Positions 53,540-61,644 of a DNA stretch of 64,000 nt are shown piece by piece. Origin of the DNA: Oxalobacteraceae bacterium OTU3CINTB1 (lineage in GTDB: Bacteria > Pseudomonadota > Gammaproteobacteria > Burkholderiales > Burkholderiaceae_D). Numbering within the stretch: position 1 is the stretch's first letter; every line of letters starts with the position of its first letter. Under the pieces are notes generated by a model that saw only the letters and a list, made by a program, of their open reading frames with translations, was not told where the DNA came from and did no database searches. The stretch spans positions 1,364,001-1,428,000 of the forward strand of contig CP099652.1 in assembly GCA_024123955.1 (NCBI GenBank), read 5' to 3'. The position numbers were made by a program, and so were the translations under genes.

Positions 53540-53850
53540 GCCGCGCGCTCCAGCGCGCCGGTCTGCACATGCATGCCGTCGGCGCACAAGGTCTGGCACG
53601 AGAGCTGATGCGGCCGGCCGTCGATGGTCACCCGGCATTCCTGGCAGACGCCCATGCCGCATAACGGCGCGCGCGCGGCGCCGCCGACCGAGCGCCGCGT
53701 GACGATGCTGCCGGCCATGGCGATGGCGGCGGCCACGCTGACCCCGGGCGCCACGCTGAGGGCGCGGGCGTCGATGCTGAGGGTGATGCTATCGCCCTTG
53801 TCGCCGTTGGCGCGGTTGTTGGCAAAGGTGTGTGCGGCGAATTCAAACAT
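53536..53850 (-). CDS. small [2Fe-2S] ferredoxin-like subunit
   Basis: A 104-residue protein with four cysteines, C64, C69, C72 and C85 (LCGMGVCQEC, then LSCQTLC), in a CX4CX2CX12C arrangement that binds a 2Fe-2S cluster. It should pass electrons between the two flavoprotein subunits. ATG 53850 lies inside the 3' end of the preceding oxidase gene, and its own stop overlaps the next start (ATGA). Such small ferredoxins are the middle subunit of the LhpBEF-type oxidases. Confidence 0.88.
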   Translation of the reverse strand: MFEFAAHTFANNRANGDKGDSITLSIDARALSVAPGVSVAAAIAMAGSIVTRRSVGGAARAPLCGMGVCQECRVTIDGRPHQLSCQTLCADGMHVQTGALERAA

Positions 53851-54949
53851 GGAAGCGGCGGGGCAGGTAGGGATTGATGGGAATGCGCGTGCTTTCGCCC
53901 TGCATCTGGCCGGCCAGCAGCTGCGCCGTCGCCAGCGAGGTGGTGATGCCAAGGCCTTCGTGGCCGGTGGCGAGCCACAGGCCGCGCCGCGCCGGGTGCG
54001 GCCCGATCAGCGGCAGGCCGTCTGGGGTGGCCGCGCGCAGGCCGGTCCAGCAACGCAGGACATTGAGCTGCGCCAGCGCCGGTGTGAAAGTGGTGGCGTG
54101 CCTGAGCATCCGTTGCAGCATGGCCGGCTCCACCGCCGTATCGATCGTGTCGAACTGGCGGGAGGAGCCGATCAAGACTTGTCCGGTGGGACGGGGCTGC
54201 AAATTGAACGCGACCGAATCGCCGCTGGCGGCATGGGCGCTCTTGATATAACCCAGCTCCACCAGCTGATGCCGGACAAAGCCGGGATAGCGGTCGGTGA
54301 TGGCGATGTGTCCTTTTTTCGGCTGCACCGGCAGCTCGGGCAGCAGCGCCGACGAGCGCGAGCCGGCGGCCAGCACGATGTGCTGCGCCTGGTGGCGCGT
54401 GCCGTCGGCCAGCACCACGCCGTGGTCCTCGATGGCGCTGACGGCGGCGCGCTTGGTGGTGGCGCCGCGCCGCATCGCGCGGTCGAGCAGGATGCGCGCG
54501 CTTTTGGGCGGATAAACCAGGCCGTCGCCCTTGACCAGCAGGCCGCCCGCCAGCCCGGCGCGCAGCTGCGGCTCGCGCGCGTACAGCGCCGCCGGCGACA
54601 GCAGTTCGCAGGTGATGCCGTAGGCCGACAGCGTCTGCGCCTTGACGCGCGCGGCGTCCATTTCCTCCTCGTCGGCGGCGACCCAGATGGTGCCGCAGCC
54701 GCTGTACTCATGGCGCTGCGGGCGCTCGCCCACCAGGTCGTTCCACAACGAGACCGAATACGCCGACAGCGCCAGTTCGGCCGCGTTGTCGTCCATGACC
54801 ACCAGGTGGCCCATGCCGGCCGCCGTGGCGCCGCCGCCGGCGATATCCTGCTCGATGACCGCCACCCGCAGTCCGCGCTCGCTGAGCGCGTCCGCACAGG
54901 CGGCGCCGACGATGCCGGCGCCGACGACGATCACGTCGGTGTTGTTCAC
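53843..54949 (-). CDS. FAD-dependent D-amino-acid oxidase-type subunit
   Basis: A DAO-family flavoprotein of 368 residues with [20 protein letters not shown] as FAD loop, and [11 protein letters not shown] in the middle. It probably oxidises the D-hydroxyproline made by the epimerase. The start is GTG at 54949, overlapping the epimerase stop by four bases (GTGA), and the frame is open 21 codons upstream. With the ferredoxin and the second flavoprotein it makes a three-subunit dehydrogenase. Confidence 0.87.
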   Translation of the reverse strand: MNNTDVIVVGAGIVGAACADALSERGLRVAVIEQDIAGGGATAAGMGHLVVMDDNAAELALSAYSVSLWNDLVGERPQRHEYSGCGTIWVAADEEEMDAARVKAQTLSAYGITCELLSPAALYAREPQLRAGLAGGLLVKGDGLVYPPKSARILLDRAMRRGATTKRAAVSAIEDHGVVLADGTRHQAQHIVLAAGSRSSALLPELPVQPKKGHIAITDRYPGFVRHQLVELGYIKSAHAASGDSVAFNLQPRPTGQVLIGSSRQFDTIDTAVEPAMLQRMLRHATTFTPALAQLNVLRCWTGLRAATPDGLPLIGPHPARRGLWLATGHEGLGITTSLATAQLLAGQMQGESTRIPINPYLPRRFHV

Positions 54950-55878
54950 CGGATGCCCCACTGGAAGGGATCGGTCGGGTCGAGGATCAGCCAGGCCTGC
55001 GCGTTGACCCACGCCTTGCCGCGGATGCTGGGAATCAGCTGCTCGCCGCGATAGCGGTAGGACGCTTCAAAGACGCTGCCGATGACGCTTTCCTGCTTCC
55101 ACAGCGCGCCCTCGGCCAGCTTGCCGTCGGCCGCCAGGCAGGCCAGCTTGGCGCTGGTGCCGGTGCCGCACGGCGAGCGGTCGTAGGCTTTGCCGGGGCA
55201 CAGCACGAAGCTTTGGCTGTCGGCGCCGGTGCGCGATGGCGCGAACAGTTCGATATGGTCGATCAGCGCGCCGCCGTCGCCGGTGACGCCGTCCCGCTGC
55301 AGCGCCGCGCCGACGGCCGCGCTGTAGGCGGTCAGCGCCTCGACGTTGGCGACGTTCAGTTCCAGTCCGTGGCCGGCCACCAGGAAGAACCAGTTGCCGC
55401 CATAGGCGACGTCGCCGGTGACCGCGCCGTAGCCCGGCACCTCCACGGTGACCTGTTCGCGGCTGCGGTGGGAGGCGACGTTGTCGACGGTGACGCTGCC
55501 ATCGTCATGCAGTTCCGCCTCCACCACGCCGACCGGCGTGTCGATGCGGTGGCGGCCCGGCCCGATGCGGCCCATGAAGGCCAGCGAGGCCACCAGGCCG
55601 ATGGTGCCGTGGCCGCACATGCCCAGGTAGCCGACGTTGTTGAAGAAGATGACGCCGGCCGCGCAATCGGCGGCGTGCGGCTCGCACAACAGCGCGCCGA
55701 CCAGCACGTCGGAGCCGCGCGGTTCGCACACCACGGCGGAGCGGAAGTTGTCGTGTTCGCGCTTGAGCAGCGCCAGGCGCTCGTCCAGGGGACCGTTGCC
55801 CAGATCCGGGCCGCCCTCGGTGACCAGCCGGGTAGGCTCGCCGCCGGTATGGGAATCGATGATGGTAATGGTTTTCAT
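54946..55878 (-). CDS. 4-hydroxyproline 2-epimerase (proline racemase family)
   Basis: A 310-residue racemase that converts trans-4-hydroxy-L-proline to cis-4-hydroxy-D-proline. Both catalytic cysteines are present: C88 (GMCGHGTIG) and C237 ([11 protein letters not shown]). This separates it from the dehydratase branch, where one is Thr. It begins [18 protein letters not shown] chose ATG 55878; a TTG at 55884 is possible. It is the first gene of the four-gene operon and is divergent from the AraC regulator. Confidence 0.92.
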   Translation of the reverse strand: MKTITIIDSHTGGEPTRLVTEGGPDLGNGPLDERLALLKREHDNFRSAVVCEPRGSDVLVGALLCEPHAADCAAGVIFFNNVGYLGMCGHGTIGLVASLAFMGRIGPGRHRIDTPVGVVEAELHDDGSVTVDNVASHRSREQVTVEVPGYGAVTGDVAYGGNWFFLVAGHGLELNVANVEALTAYSAAVGAALQRDGVTGDGGALIDHIELFAPSRTGADSQSFVLCPGKAYDRSPCGTGTSAKLACLAADGKLAEGALWKQESVIGSVFEASYRYRGEQLIPSIRGKAWVNAQAWLILDPTDPFQWGIR

Positions 55879-55944
55879 GGTCAAATCTTAGGCTTCCCGG
55901 GTCCAGCTGTCTTGCACCGCCTGCGCACGTTAAATGACGAAATC

Positions 55945-55995
55945 GGCACAATCACTAAAAAACAGCAGACTGCGGCGCGGACCGCTGGCACAATC
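55945..55995 (+). promoter_or_regulatory. direct repeats, candidate AraC-type operator
   Basis: GGCACAATC occurs at 55945-55953 and 55987-55995. The starts are 42 bp apart, close to four helical turns, and both repeats are followed by A/G then C. They sit in the 123-base divergent gap between the epimerase and the AraC gene. AraC-type activators often bind two direct repeats. The binding is inferred. Confidence 0.4.
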
Positions 55996-56001
55996 GCAAC
56001 C

Positions 56002-56820
56002 ATGGACAATTCCTCCCTTCCCGACGACCCGGTCCGCCTCGCGCTGGGCGCAGGCATAGCCGATCCCTTCTTCGCCGAGGCGCTTTTCGACGCGCTGCCG
56101 GACGTGGTTTTCTTTGTCAAGGACGCGCAGGGAAGGTATGTCGTGGTCAATCAGACGCTGGTGCAGCGGTGCGGCCGCCGGCACAAAGCGGCGCTGATCG
56201 GACGCACCCCGGCCGAGGTGTTCGCCCACCCCTTCGGCCAGTCCTACGTGGCGCAGGACATGGCCGTGCTCGCCGGCGGCAACGACATCGAGGACCAGCT
56301 GGAGCTGCATCTATACCCCAGCCGTGATCCCGGCTGGTGCCTGACGCGCAAGACGGCGCTGCGCGACGCCGGCGGCCGCATCGTCGGCCTGACCGGCGTC
56401 TCGCGCGACCTGGCGATGGCGGACAAGAAGAATCCCGCCTACCGCAAGGTGGCGGCGGCGGTGAACCTGATACTGGAGCAGTACGGGCAGCCGCTGCATC
56501 TGGCCGAGCTGGCGCGCACGGCCAATATGTCGGTGGCGCAGATCGAGCGCTATTTCCTGCGCATTTTCCACCTGACGCCGCGGCAGATGATCATCCAGAC
56601 CCGCGTCGAGGCGGCGTCGCGCATGCTGGGCGGCGGCGCCAGCGTGGCCGAAATCGCCCAAGCCTGCGGCTACGGCGACCATTCCGCCTTCACGCGCCAG
56701 TTCAAGGCCACCACCGGCGTCACCCCGAGCCAGTACCGCCAGCTGGCGGGCAAGGCGCCAACGCAACCCGCCGGCCAGCCGGCGGTCGCGCCGGCGGCCG
56801 ATGGGCGATTGGCCGGTTAG
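56002..56820 (+). CDS. PAS-domain AraC family transcriptional regulator
   Basis: A 272-residue regulator. The N-terminal half is a PAS fold (ALFDALPDVVFFVKDAQGRY, then GVSRDLA). The C-terminal half is an AraC HTH (LHLAELARTANMSVAQIERYF, IAQACGYGDHSAFTRQFK). It is divergent from the hydroxyproline operon and is its likely activator; the PAS may bind the substrate or an aromatic ligand. It ends four bases inside the stop of the facing GH35 gene. Confidence 0.88.
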   Translation: MDNSSLPDDPVRLALGAGIADPFFAEALFDALPDVVFFVKDAQGRYVVVNQTLVQRCGRRHKAALIGRTPAEVFAHPFGQSYVAQDMAVLAGGNDIEDQLELHLYPSRDPGWCLTRKTALRDAGGRIVGLTGVSRDLAMADKKNPAYRKVAAAVNLILEQYGQPLHLAELARTANMSVAQIERYFLRIFHLTPRQMIIQTRVEAASRMLGGGASVAEIAQACGYGDHSAFTRQFKATTGVTPSQYRQLAGKAPTQPAGQPAVAPAADGRLAG

Positions 56821-59171
56821 CCGGTTTTGACCAGCTGCTCGCCGACGTACACGCGGTAGTGGCGTATGCGGCCGGTCACGCCGTCGGCGCCCTGGCGCGG
56901 CGTGTAGCGCAAGCCGGCCACCGTATCCGACTGTCCCAGGTCGAGGATGATGCGGTGCGGGTGGACCGGATGCGGCGCCTTGCCGCTGTAGGCGCTATGC
57001 CAGAAGTCCGTGGCCTGGCCGTTGATGGCGTTGAGCGCCGAGCCGTCCTCCCTGGTGCGCTCCTCGCTGCTGACATAGGCGATGGTCCAGTTGGACTGGT
57101 TCAGCGTCTTGCCGTCCGCGCCAAGCAGCGCCAGTTCCGCGATGGCGGCGAACTGCTTGCCGTCGAAGGCGTCGAGCGACTCCAGGCACACCTGGCGGCC
57201 TTTGACGGCCTGCGCGAACTTCACATCCTGGGTCGCGGCGCCGTTCTGGAATTCGCCCTCGTGCGCCGGCTTGACGCCATCCAGCGCCGGCTTGTCGTTG
57301 TTCGGCGGCCGCGCCAGATCGAGTTCGGGATGCAGCTTGTCGAGGATCGGCGCCTTCAGTCCGGCGATGCGCGCGCTTTGCGGCCCGGTCAAATCGAGCA
57401 CCACCACCTCGTTGCGGCCACGCTTGATCCAGGGGCCGGGCAGGTACATGGTCTGCGTCGGTCCGATGTTCCAGTAACGTCCCAGGCAGCGGCCGTTGAC
57501 CCACACCACGCCCTGGCCCCAGCTCGACATGTCGAGGAAGGTGTCGCCGGTCTGCTGCACGTCGAAGCTGCCACGCCAGAAGGCCGGGCCCTTGGCGCGG
57601 CCGGTTTTCCACGTCAGCGGCGGCAGCACGCCGTCGGCGTCGAAGTCGATGGCGCGGATTTCCCAGTTTTCCAGCGGCTGGCCGGCGAAACGCACCGGCC
57701 CGTGCATGCCCTTGCGGTCGTGGATCTCGACGCCGAAATTGACCCGGGCGATGGTGTACAACAGGATTTCAAGGGTCACCGTGCGGCTGCGCGCCGGCAG
57801 GTCGACCTTGAAGCGTCGGTAGCGCGTGTCCATCGTGCCGACTTGTTTGCCATCGACGTAGACCCAGGCCAGGTCGCGCACCTTGGCCGCTTCCAAGGTG
57901 CCGGCCGGACCGGCGGGCAGGGTGACGCGGTAGGACACGAGGCCCCGGCTGATGTCGTACTGCTCGATCGGCTGGGGGGAGACGGCCTTGATGGCGTCGG
58001 CCGGCAACGCCGAAGACACCGTCGCCGACTGCTTCATTGTGAACGGCGCGATGGCGATCAGCGGGTTTTGCGGCGGTGGCGGCGGCAGCGTTTCGCCGGC
58101 CATCAGGTAGGGCTTCATGCCGTCGCGGTAGGCGTGGAATTTTTCACCCATCCATCCGGCTTCGCTGATCGGGGCGTCGTAGTCGTAGCTGGTGGTGTCC
58201 GGACGGAAGGGCCGGTCGCAGCCGCCCCACAGACCGAAGGTGGTGCCGCCGTGCGCCATGTACAGGCTGAAGGAGCCGTTCGCCTTGAGCATGGTCTGGA
58301 TGTCGGCCACCGCGCCGGCGGCCGAGCCGCGGCGGTGCGGCGCGCCCCAGGTGTCGAACCAGCCGGAGTAGTATTCGCCGCACATGCGCGGCCCTTTCTG
58401 CACCTGGTCCAGCACCTTGAAGCCGGCGGTTGGATCGCTGCCGAAGTTAGCCACCGAGAACAGCTCCTTCAAGTGGGTCTTGGCGACGGCGTTGGTCGGA
58501 TTACACTGGAACAGCGGGACGTCGAAACCTGCGTCCAGCAGCCCTTGGCGCATCTCGCGCATGTAGTCGAGGTCTTCGCCGAAGAAGCCGTACTCGTTCT
58601 CGACCTGCACCATCAGGATAGGACCACCCTTGGTGATCTGCTGGGCGCCGAGCGCGCGGCCGACTTCCTTCATCCAGCGCTTGGCCGGCGCCATGTAGTT
58701 GGCGTCGCGCGTGCGCAGGAAGCTGTCGCCGGGTTTTTTCAGCAGCCACCATGGCAGGCCGCCCATTTCCCACTCGGCGCAGGCGTAGGGGCCGGGGCGC
58801 AGGATCACCCACAGGCCCTCGGCCTGGGCCAGGCGGCAGAATTCGGCCGCGTCGCGCTGGCCGGCCCAATCATATTTACCTTCGCGCCATTCGTGGTAGT
58901 TCCAGAACAGGTAGGCGCAGACGGTGTTCAGGCCCATGGCCTTGATGGCTTTCAGACGGTGCGTCCAGTATTCGCGCGGCACGCGGGCGAAGTGCATTTC
59001 GCCGCAGCGGATCTGCAGGCGCTGGCCGTCGAGGAGAAAGTCGCTGTCGCCGATGGCGAAGCGCGCGGAGGCGGCGGCGTGTACCTGGGCCGACACCGGC
59101 AGCAGCAGGCTGCCCATGGCGGCGCTGGCGCCGCGCAGCACCTCGCGGCGTTTTACGGAATATGTGGTCAT
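56817..59171 (-). CDS. GH35 beta-galactosidase
   Basis: A secreted glycoside hydrolase of 784 residues. The N-terminus has a twin-arginine-like signal (KRREVLRGASAA) with a cleavage area near AAASA. The catalytic domain shows YLFWNYHEW, VQVENEYG (acid/base, E191/E193 region) and GPRMCGEYYSGWFDTWG (nucleophile E266). The C-terminal part is beta-rich with galactose-binding-like modules (GVVWVNGRCLGRYWNIG). It probably removes galactose from galactan or rhamnogalacturonan side chains. Last gene of the TonB-receptor operon. Confidence 0.9.
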   Translation of the reverse strand: MTTYSVKRREVLRGASAAMGSLLLPVSAQVHAAASARFAIGDSDFLLDGQRLQIRCGEMHFARVPREYWTHRLKAIKAMGLNTVCAYLFWNYHEWREGKYDWAGQRDAAEFCRLAQAEGLWVILRPGPYACAEWEMGGLPWWLLKKPGDSFLRTRDANYMAPAKRWMKEVGRALGAQQITKGGPILMVQVENEYGFFGEDLDYMREMRQGLLDAGFDVPLFQCNPTNAVAKTHLKELFSVANFGSDPTAGFKVLDQVQKGPRMCGEYYSGWFDTWGAPHRRGSAAGAVADIQTMLKANGSFSLYMAHGGTTFGLWGGCDRPFRPDTTSYDYDAPISEAGWMGEKFHAYRDGMKPYLMAGETLPPPPPQNPLIAIAPFTMKQSATVSSALPADAIKAVSPQPIEQYDISRGLVSYRVTLPAGPAGTLEAAKVRDLAWVYVDGKQVGTMDTRYRRFKVDLPARSRTVTLEILLYTIARVNFGVEIHDRKGMHGPVRFAGQPLENWEIRAIDFDADGVLPPLTWKTGRAKGPAFWRGSFDVQQTGDTFLDMSSWGQGVVWVNGRCLGRYWNIGPTQTMYLPGPWIKRGRNEVVVLDLTGPQSARIAGLKAPILDKLHPELDLARPPNNDKPALDGVKPAHEGEFQNGAATQDVKFAQAVKGRQVCLESLDAFDGKQFAAIAELALLGADGKTLNQSNWTIAYVSSEERTREDGSALNAINGQATDFWHSAYSGKAPHPVHPHRIILDLGQSDTVAGLRYTPRQGADGVTGRIRHYRVYVGEQLVKTG

Positions 59172-59175
59172 AGGA

Positions 59176-60474
59176 TCAGTAGTTGACTGGGTAATCTTTA
59201 GGGAAACGGGCGCCGGCGAAGGCTTTTTTCTGGGTCCAGTCCTGCGGCGCCGAGGTCCAGTAGCTGTCGCTTTCCGGCAGGCCCAACGGCAGCAGGCTGG
59301 CAGAGGCGATGTACATGCTGCCGTTGTTGGAGTACCAGTCGCCCAGCTCCGGCTGGTGGCCGACGAAGCCGATGGTCAGGTAGCCGTCCTTGGTGAAGTT
59401 GGTCGGCGCGGTCCATACGGCCTTGTGCACCGCTTGCAGCGCGGCGCGGATCTGGCCCTCGGGCAGGCTGGCCGGCAGCTGCTTGCGCAGCGCCAGCAGC
59501 GCCAGTGGCTGGAACGCCGCCGTGCGGTAGGTCAGCGAGCGGCCGATCGGCGGGAAGCTGCCGTCGGTGGAGATGAAGCGCTCCAGGTGCTCGCTGTAGC
59601 GCTGCATGCGCCTGACCGCCTGCGCGCGCAGCTCCTCCGGCTTGCCGTTCCAGAAAGCGCCTTTTTTCTGATCCAGCACGTCGAGGATCTCCACCAGCAT
59701 CGGATGCATGACGAAGGCGTTGTAGTAGTCGAAGTGGAAGGCGTCGCCGTCCTTGATCCAGCCGTCGCCCACATACCATTCGTTGATCTTGCGGATCGCC
59801 ACGTTCATGCGCAGCGGGTCGAACTCCTCGCCGATCGACATCAGCCAGGCTTCGTTCATGGCTGCGAACAGCATCCAGTTGATGTACGGCGGTTCGATGC
59901 GGCGCAGCGATTTGATCTCGGCGATGATGCGCTGCTTGGTCTTGGCGTCCAGCGGCTCCCACAACGCCTTGGGCGCCCGGATCAGGGCGTTGGTGAAGTA
60001 GGCCGAATCGACCAGCGTTTGGCCCGGGCCTTTCCACAGCAGATAGTCGGGATTGGCCGGGTCGACCGAGTTGGTGTAGCTTTGCAGCGCCAGTTGGTGC
60101 AGGCGCTTGCGGGTGCGGCCCTCCGGCGTGCCGTCGTCGGCCAACGCCAGCCATGGCGCCACGCCGGCGATCAACCGGCCGAAGCACTCCAGGTAGGCCA
60201 CGCCCTTGTCGCGGCCATCCCAGGTCGGGCTGACTTCCAGCGCGAAGTTTTTCTTCAGCGTGCCGGCAGCCATATTCGCCAGCACCGGTTCCGTCATCTT
60301 TTGCGCCAGCGCGGCCAGTTGCACACGCGCGGTCTTGCCGTCTGCGCCGCCCAACGAAGCCGCTCCCGCAGCCGGCGTCGCCGCGATGGCGCCTTGCGCG
60401 CCGAACGCGGCACCGGCGGTTGCACCAGCCGCCGAACCGGCCATCACGGCCTGTATGAAATTACGTCGTTCCAT
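59176..60474 (-). CDS. DUF2264 family protein
   Basis: A 432-residue exported protein. The signal looks Tat-like (MERRNFIQAVMAG, then alanine-rich to about residue 30). The rest resembles DUF2264 proteins, an alpha/alpha-barrel-type family placed near polysaccharide genes: LALADDGTPEGRTRKR, YLLWKGPGQTLVDSAY, and INWMLFAAMNEAWLM. The function is unknown; a hydrolase or lyase acting on an uronic oligosaccharide is a fair guess. It ends four bases before GH35 and starts 13 bases after GH105. Confidence 0.8.
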   Translation of the reverse strand: MERRNFIQAVMAGSAAGATAGAAFGAQGAIAATPAAGAASLGGADGKTARVQLAALAQKMTEPVLANMAAGTLKKNFALEVSPTWDGRDKGVAYLECFGRLIAGVAPWLALADDGTPEGRTRKRLHQLALQSYTNSVDPANPDYLLWKGPGQTLVDSAYFTNALIRAPKALWEPLDAKTKQRIIAEIKSLRRIEPPYINWMLFAAMNEAWLMSIGEEFDPLRMNVAIRKINEWYVGDGWIKDGDAFHFDYYNAFVMHPMLVEILDVLDQKKGAFWNGKPEELRAQAVRRMQRYSEHLERFISTDGSFPPIGRSLTYRTAAFQPLALLALRKQLPASLPEGQIRAALQAVHKAVWTAPTNFTKDGYLTIGFVGHQPELGDWYSNNGSMYIASASLLPLGLPESDSYWTSAPQDWTQKKAFAGARFPKDYPVNY

Positions 60475-60487
60475 CGTGTCTCCGTTC

Positions 60488-61627
60488 TTATTTTTTCAGC
60501 AGCCGCACCATTTCGGAGGACGCCAGCAGATACGCGCCGACACCGAATGGCGTGGTCGAATTCTGGTCGACCACCTGGCCCGGAATCGCGCGCTCGCCGA
60601 TCGGCTGCACATAGCCGATGCGGCCGTCCGGTTGCAGCGCCGTCTTGCTGAGGAAGTTCCAGCCCTTGCGTACCGTCGGCAGGTACTCGTCGCGATCAAG
60701 CACGCCGTTGTTGATGCCCCACAGGTAGCCGTAGACGAAGAAGGCGGTGCCGCTGGTTTCCGGTCCCGGCGCGTGCGCGGGATCGAGCAGGCTGCGGGTC
60801 CAGTAGCCATCATCCGATTGCGCCTTCTTCAGCGCCTGCGCCATGCCCTTGAACTTGGCGACGTAGTCGGCGCGGTGCGCGTCGTCCTTCGGCAGGTCGG
60901 CCAGCACCTTGGCCAAGCCGGCGAACACCCAGCCGTCGCCGCGCGACCAGAAGTCCTTCTTGCCGTTGACGCTTTTGTGCTTCGGATAGACGTAGCGCGC
61001 GTCGCGGTAATAAAGCCGCTCCTCGCTGTCGTACATGATGCTGTTCGAATAATCGAAATACTCGTGCAGCTTGTCGAGGTATTTGCGCTCGCCGGTGGCC
61101 TTGTGCAGCTTGGTCATCACCGGCATCACCATGTACAAGCCGTCCGACCACCACCAGTAGTCCTTCTGCGCGGTGTTCATCTGGTACTCCATCACCTCGC
61201 GCGCGCGGGCGATCTTGCGCGGGTCCTTGACCTTGTCCAGTTCATACAGGTCGACGTAGGTCTGGAAGCAGATCTGCCAGTCGCCGAACAACACATGCTC
61301 GTCGGTCTCGCCGTACTGGTACTTCCATTTTGTCTTGTCGGTGGATTTCGCGCCCTGCCACTGGTTGTGGATGGCCCAGTCCTCGGAATACTGGCGGTAG
61401 CGCGGATTGCCGGTGATCTTGTAGGCTTCCATATTGCCGGTGTGGTAGGCGGCGATGTCCCAGAACGCCCACTTCTGCGGCGTTTCGCGCTGCTGCCAGT
61501 AGTCGTTGACCTTGTTGATAATGGCGACGACCTCCTGCTCGGAGGTGTCGACCGCCGGCGGCGGCAGGGTGCCGCAGCCGGCCAAACCGAGCGCGATCGC
61601 GCCGGTTGCGAAGAGTCGTTTCATCAT
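60488..61627 (-). CDS. GH105 unsaturated rhamnogalacturonyl hydrolase
   Basis: A lipoprotein of 379 residues. Lipobox LGLAGC is near residue 18. The alpha/alpha-barrel has the GH105 signature YWWWSDGLYM (D162, acid/base), FWSRGDGWVFAGL, and AFWDIAAYHTGNMEAY near the start. GH105 removes the unsaturated uronic acid that rhamnogalacturonan lyases leave on oligosaccharides. ATG 61627 or 61624; AAGGGAG lies 13-16 bases upstream. It follows the TonB receptor gene. Confidence 0.92.
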   Translation of the reverse strand: MMKRLFATGAIALGLAGCGTLPPPAVDTSEQEVVAIINKVNDYWQQRETPQKWAFWDIAAYHTGNMEAYKITGNPRYRQYSEDWAIHNQWQGAKSTDKTKWKYQYGETDEHVLFGDWQICFQTYVDLYELDKVKDPRKIARAREVMEYQMNTAQKDYWWWSDGLYMVMPVMTKLHKATGERKYLDKLHEYFDYSNSIMYDSEERLYYRDARYVYPKHKSVNGKKDFWSRGDGWVFAGLAKVLADLPKDDAHRADYVAKFKGMAQALKKAQSDDGYWTRSLLDPAHAPGPETSGTAFFVYGYLWGINNGVLDRDEYLPTVRKGWNFLSKTALQPDGRIGYVQPIGERAIPGQVVDQNSTTPFGVGAYLLASSEMVRLLKK

Positions 61628-61644
61628 AGGTTGGTGATGCTCCC

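Noticed and set aside
56337..59186. Plus-strand open frame of 949 residues
   Set aside because: It starts inside the AraC regulator gene in another frame and then runs opposite GH35. The regulator and hydrolase motifs are in the other frames.
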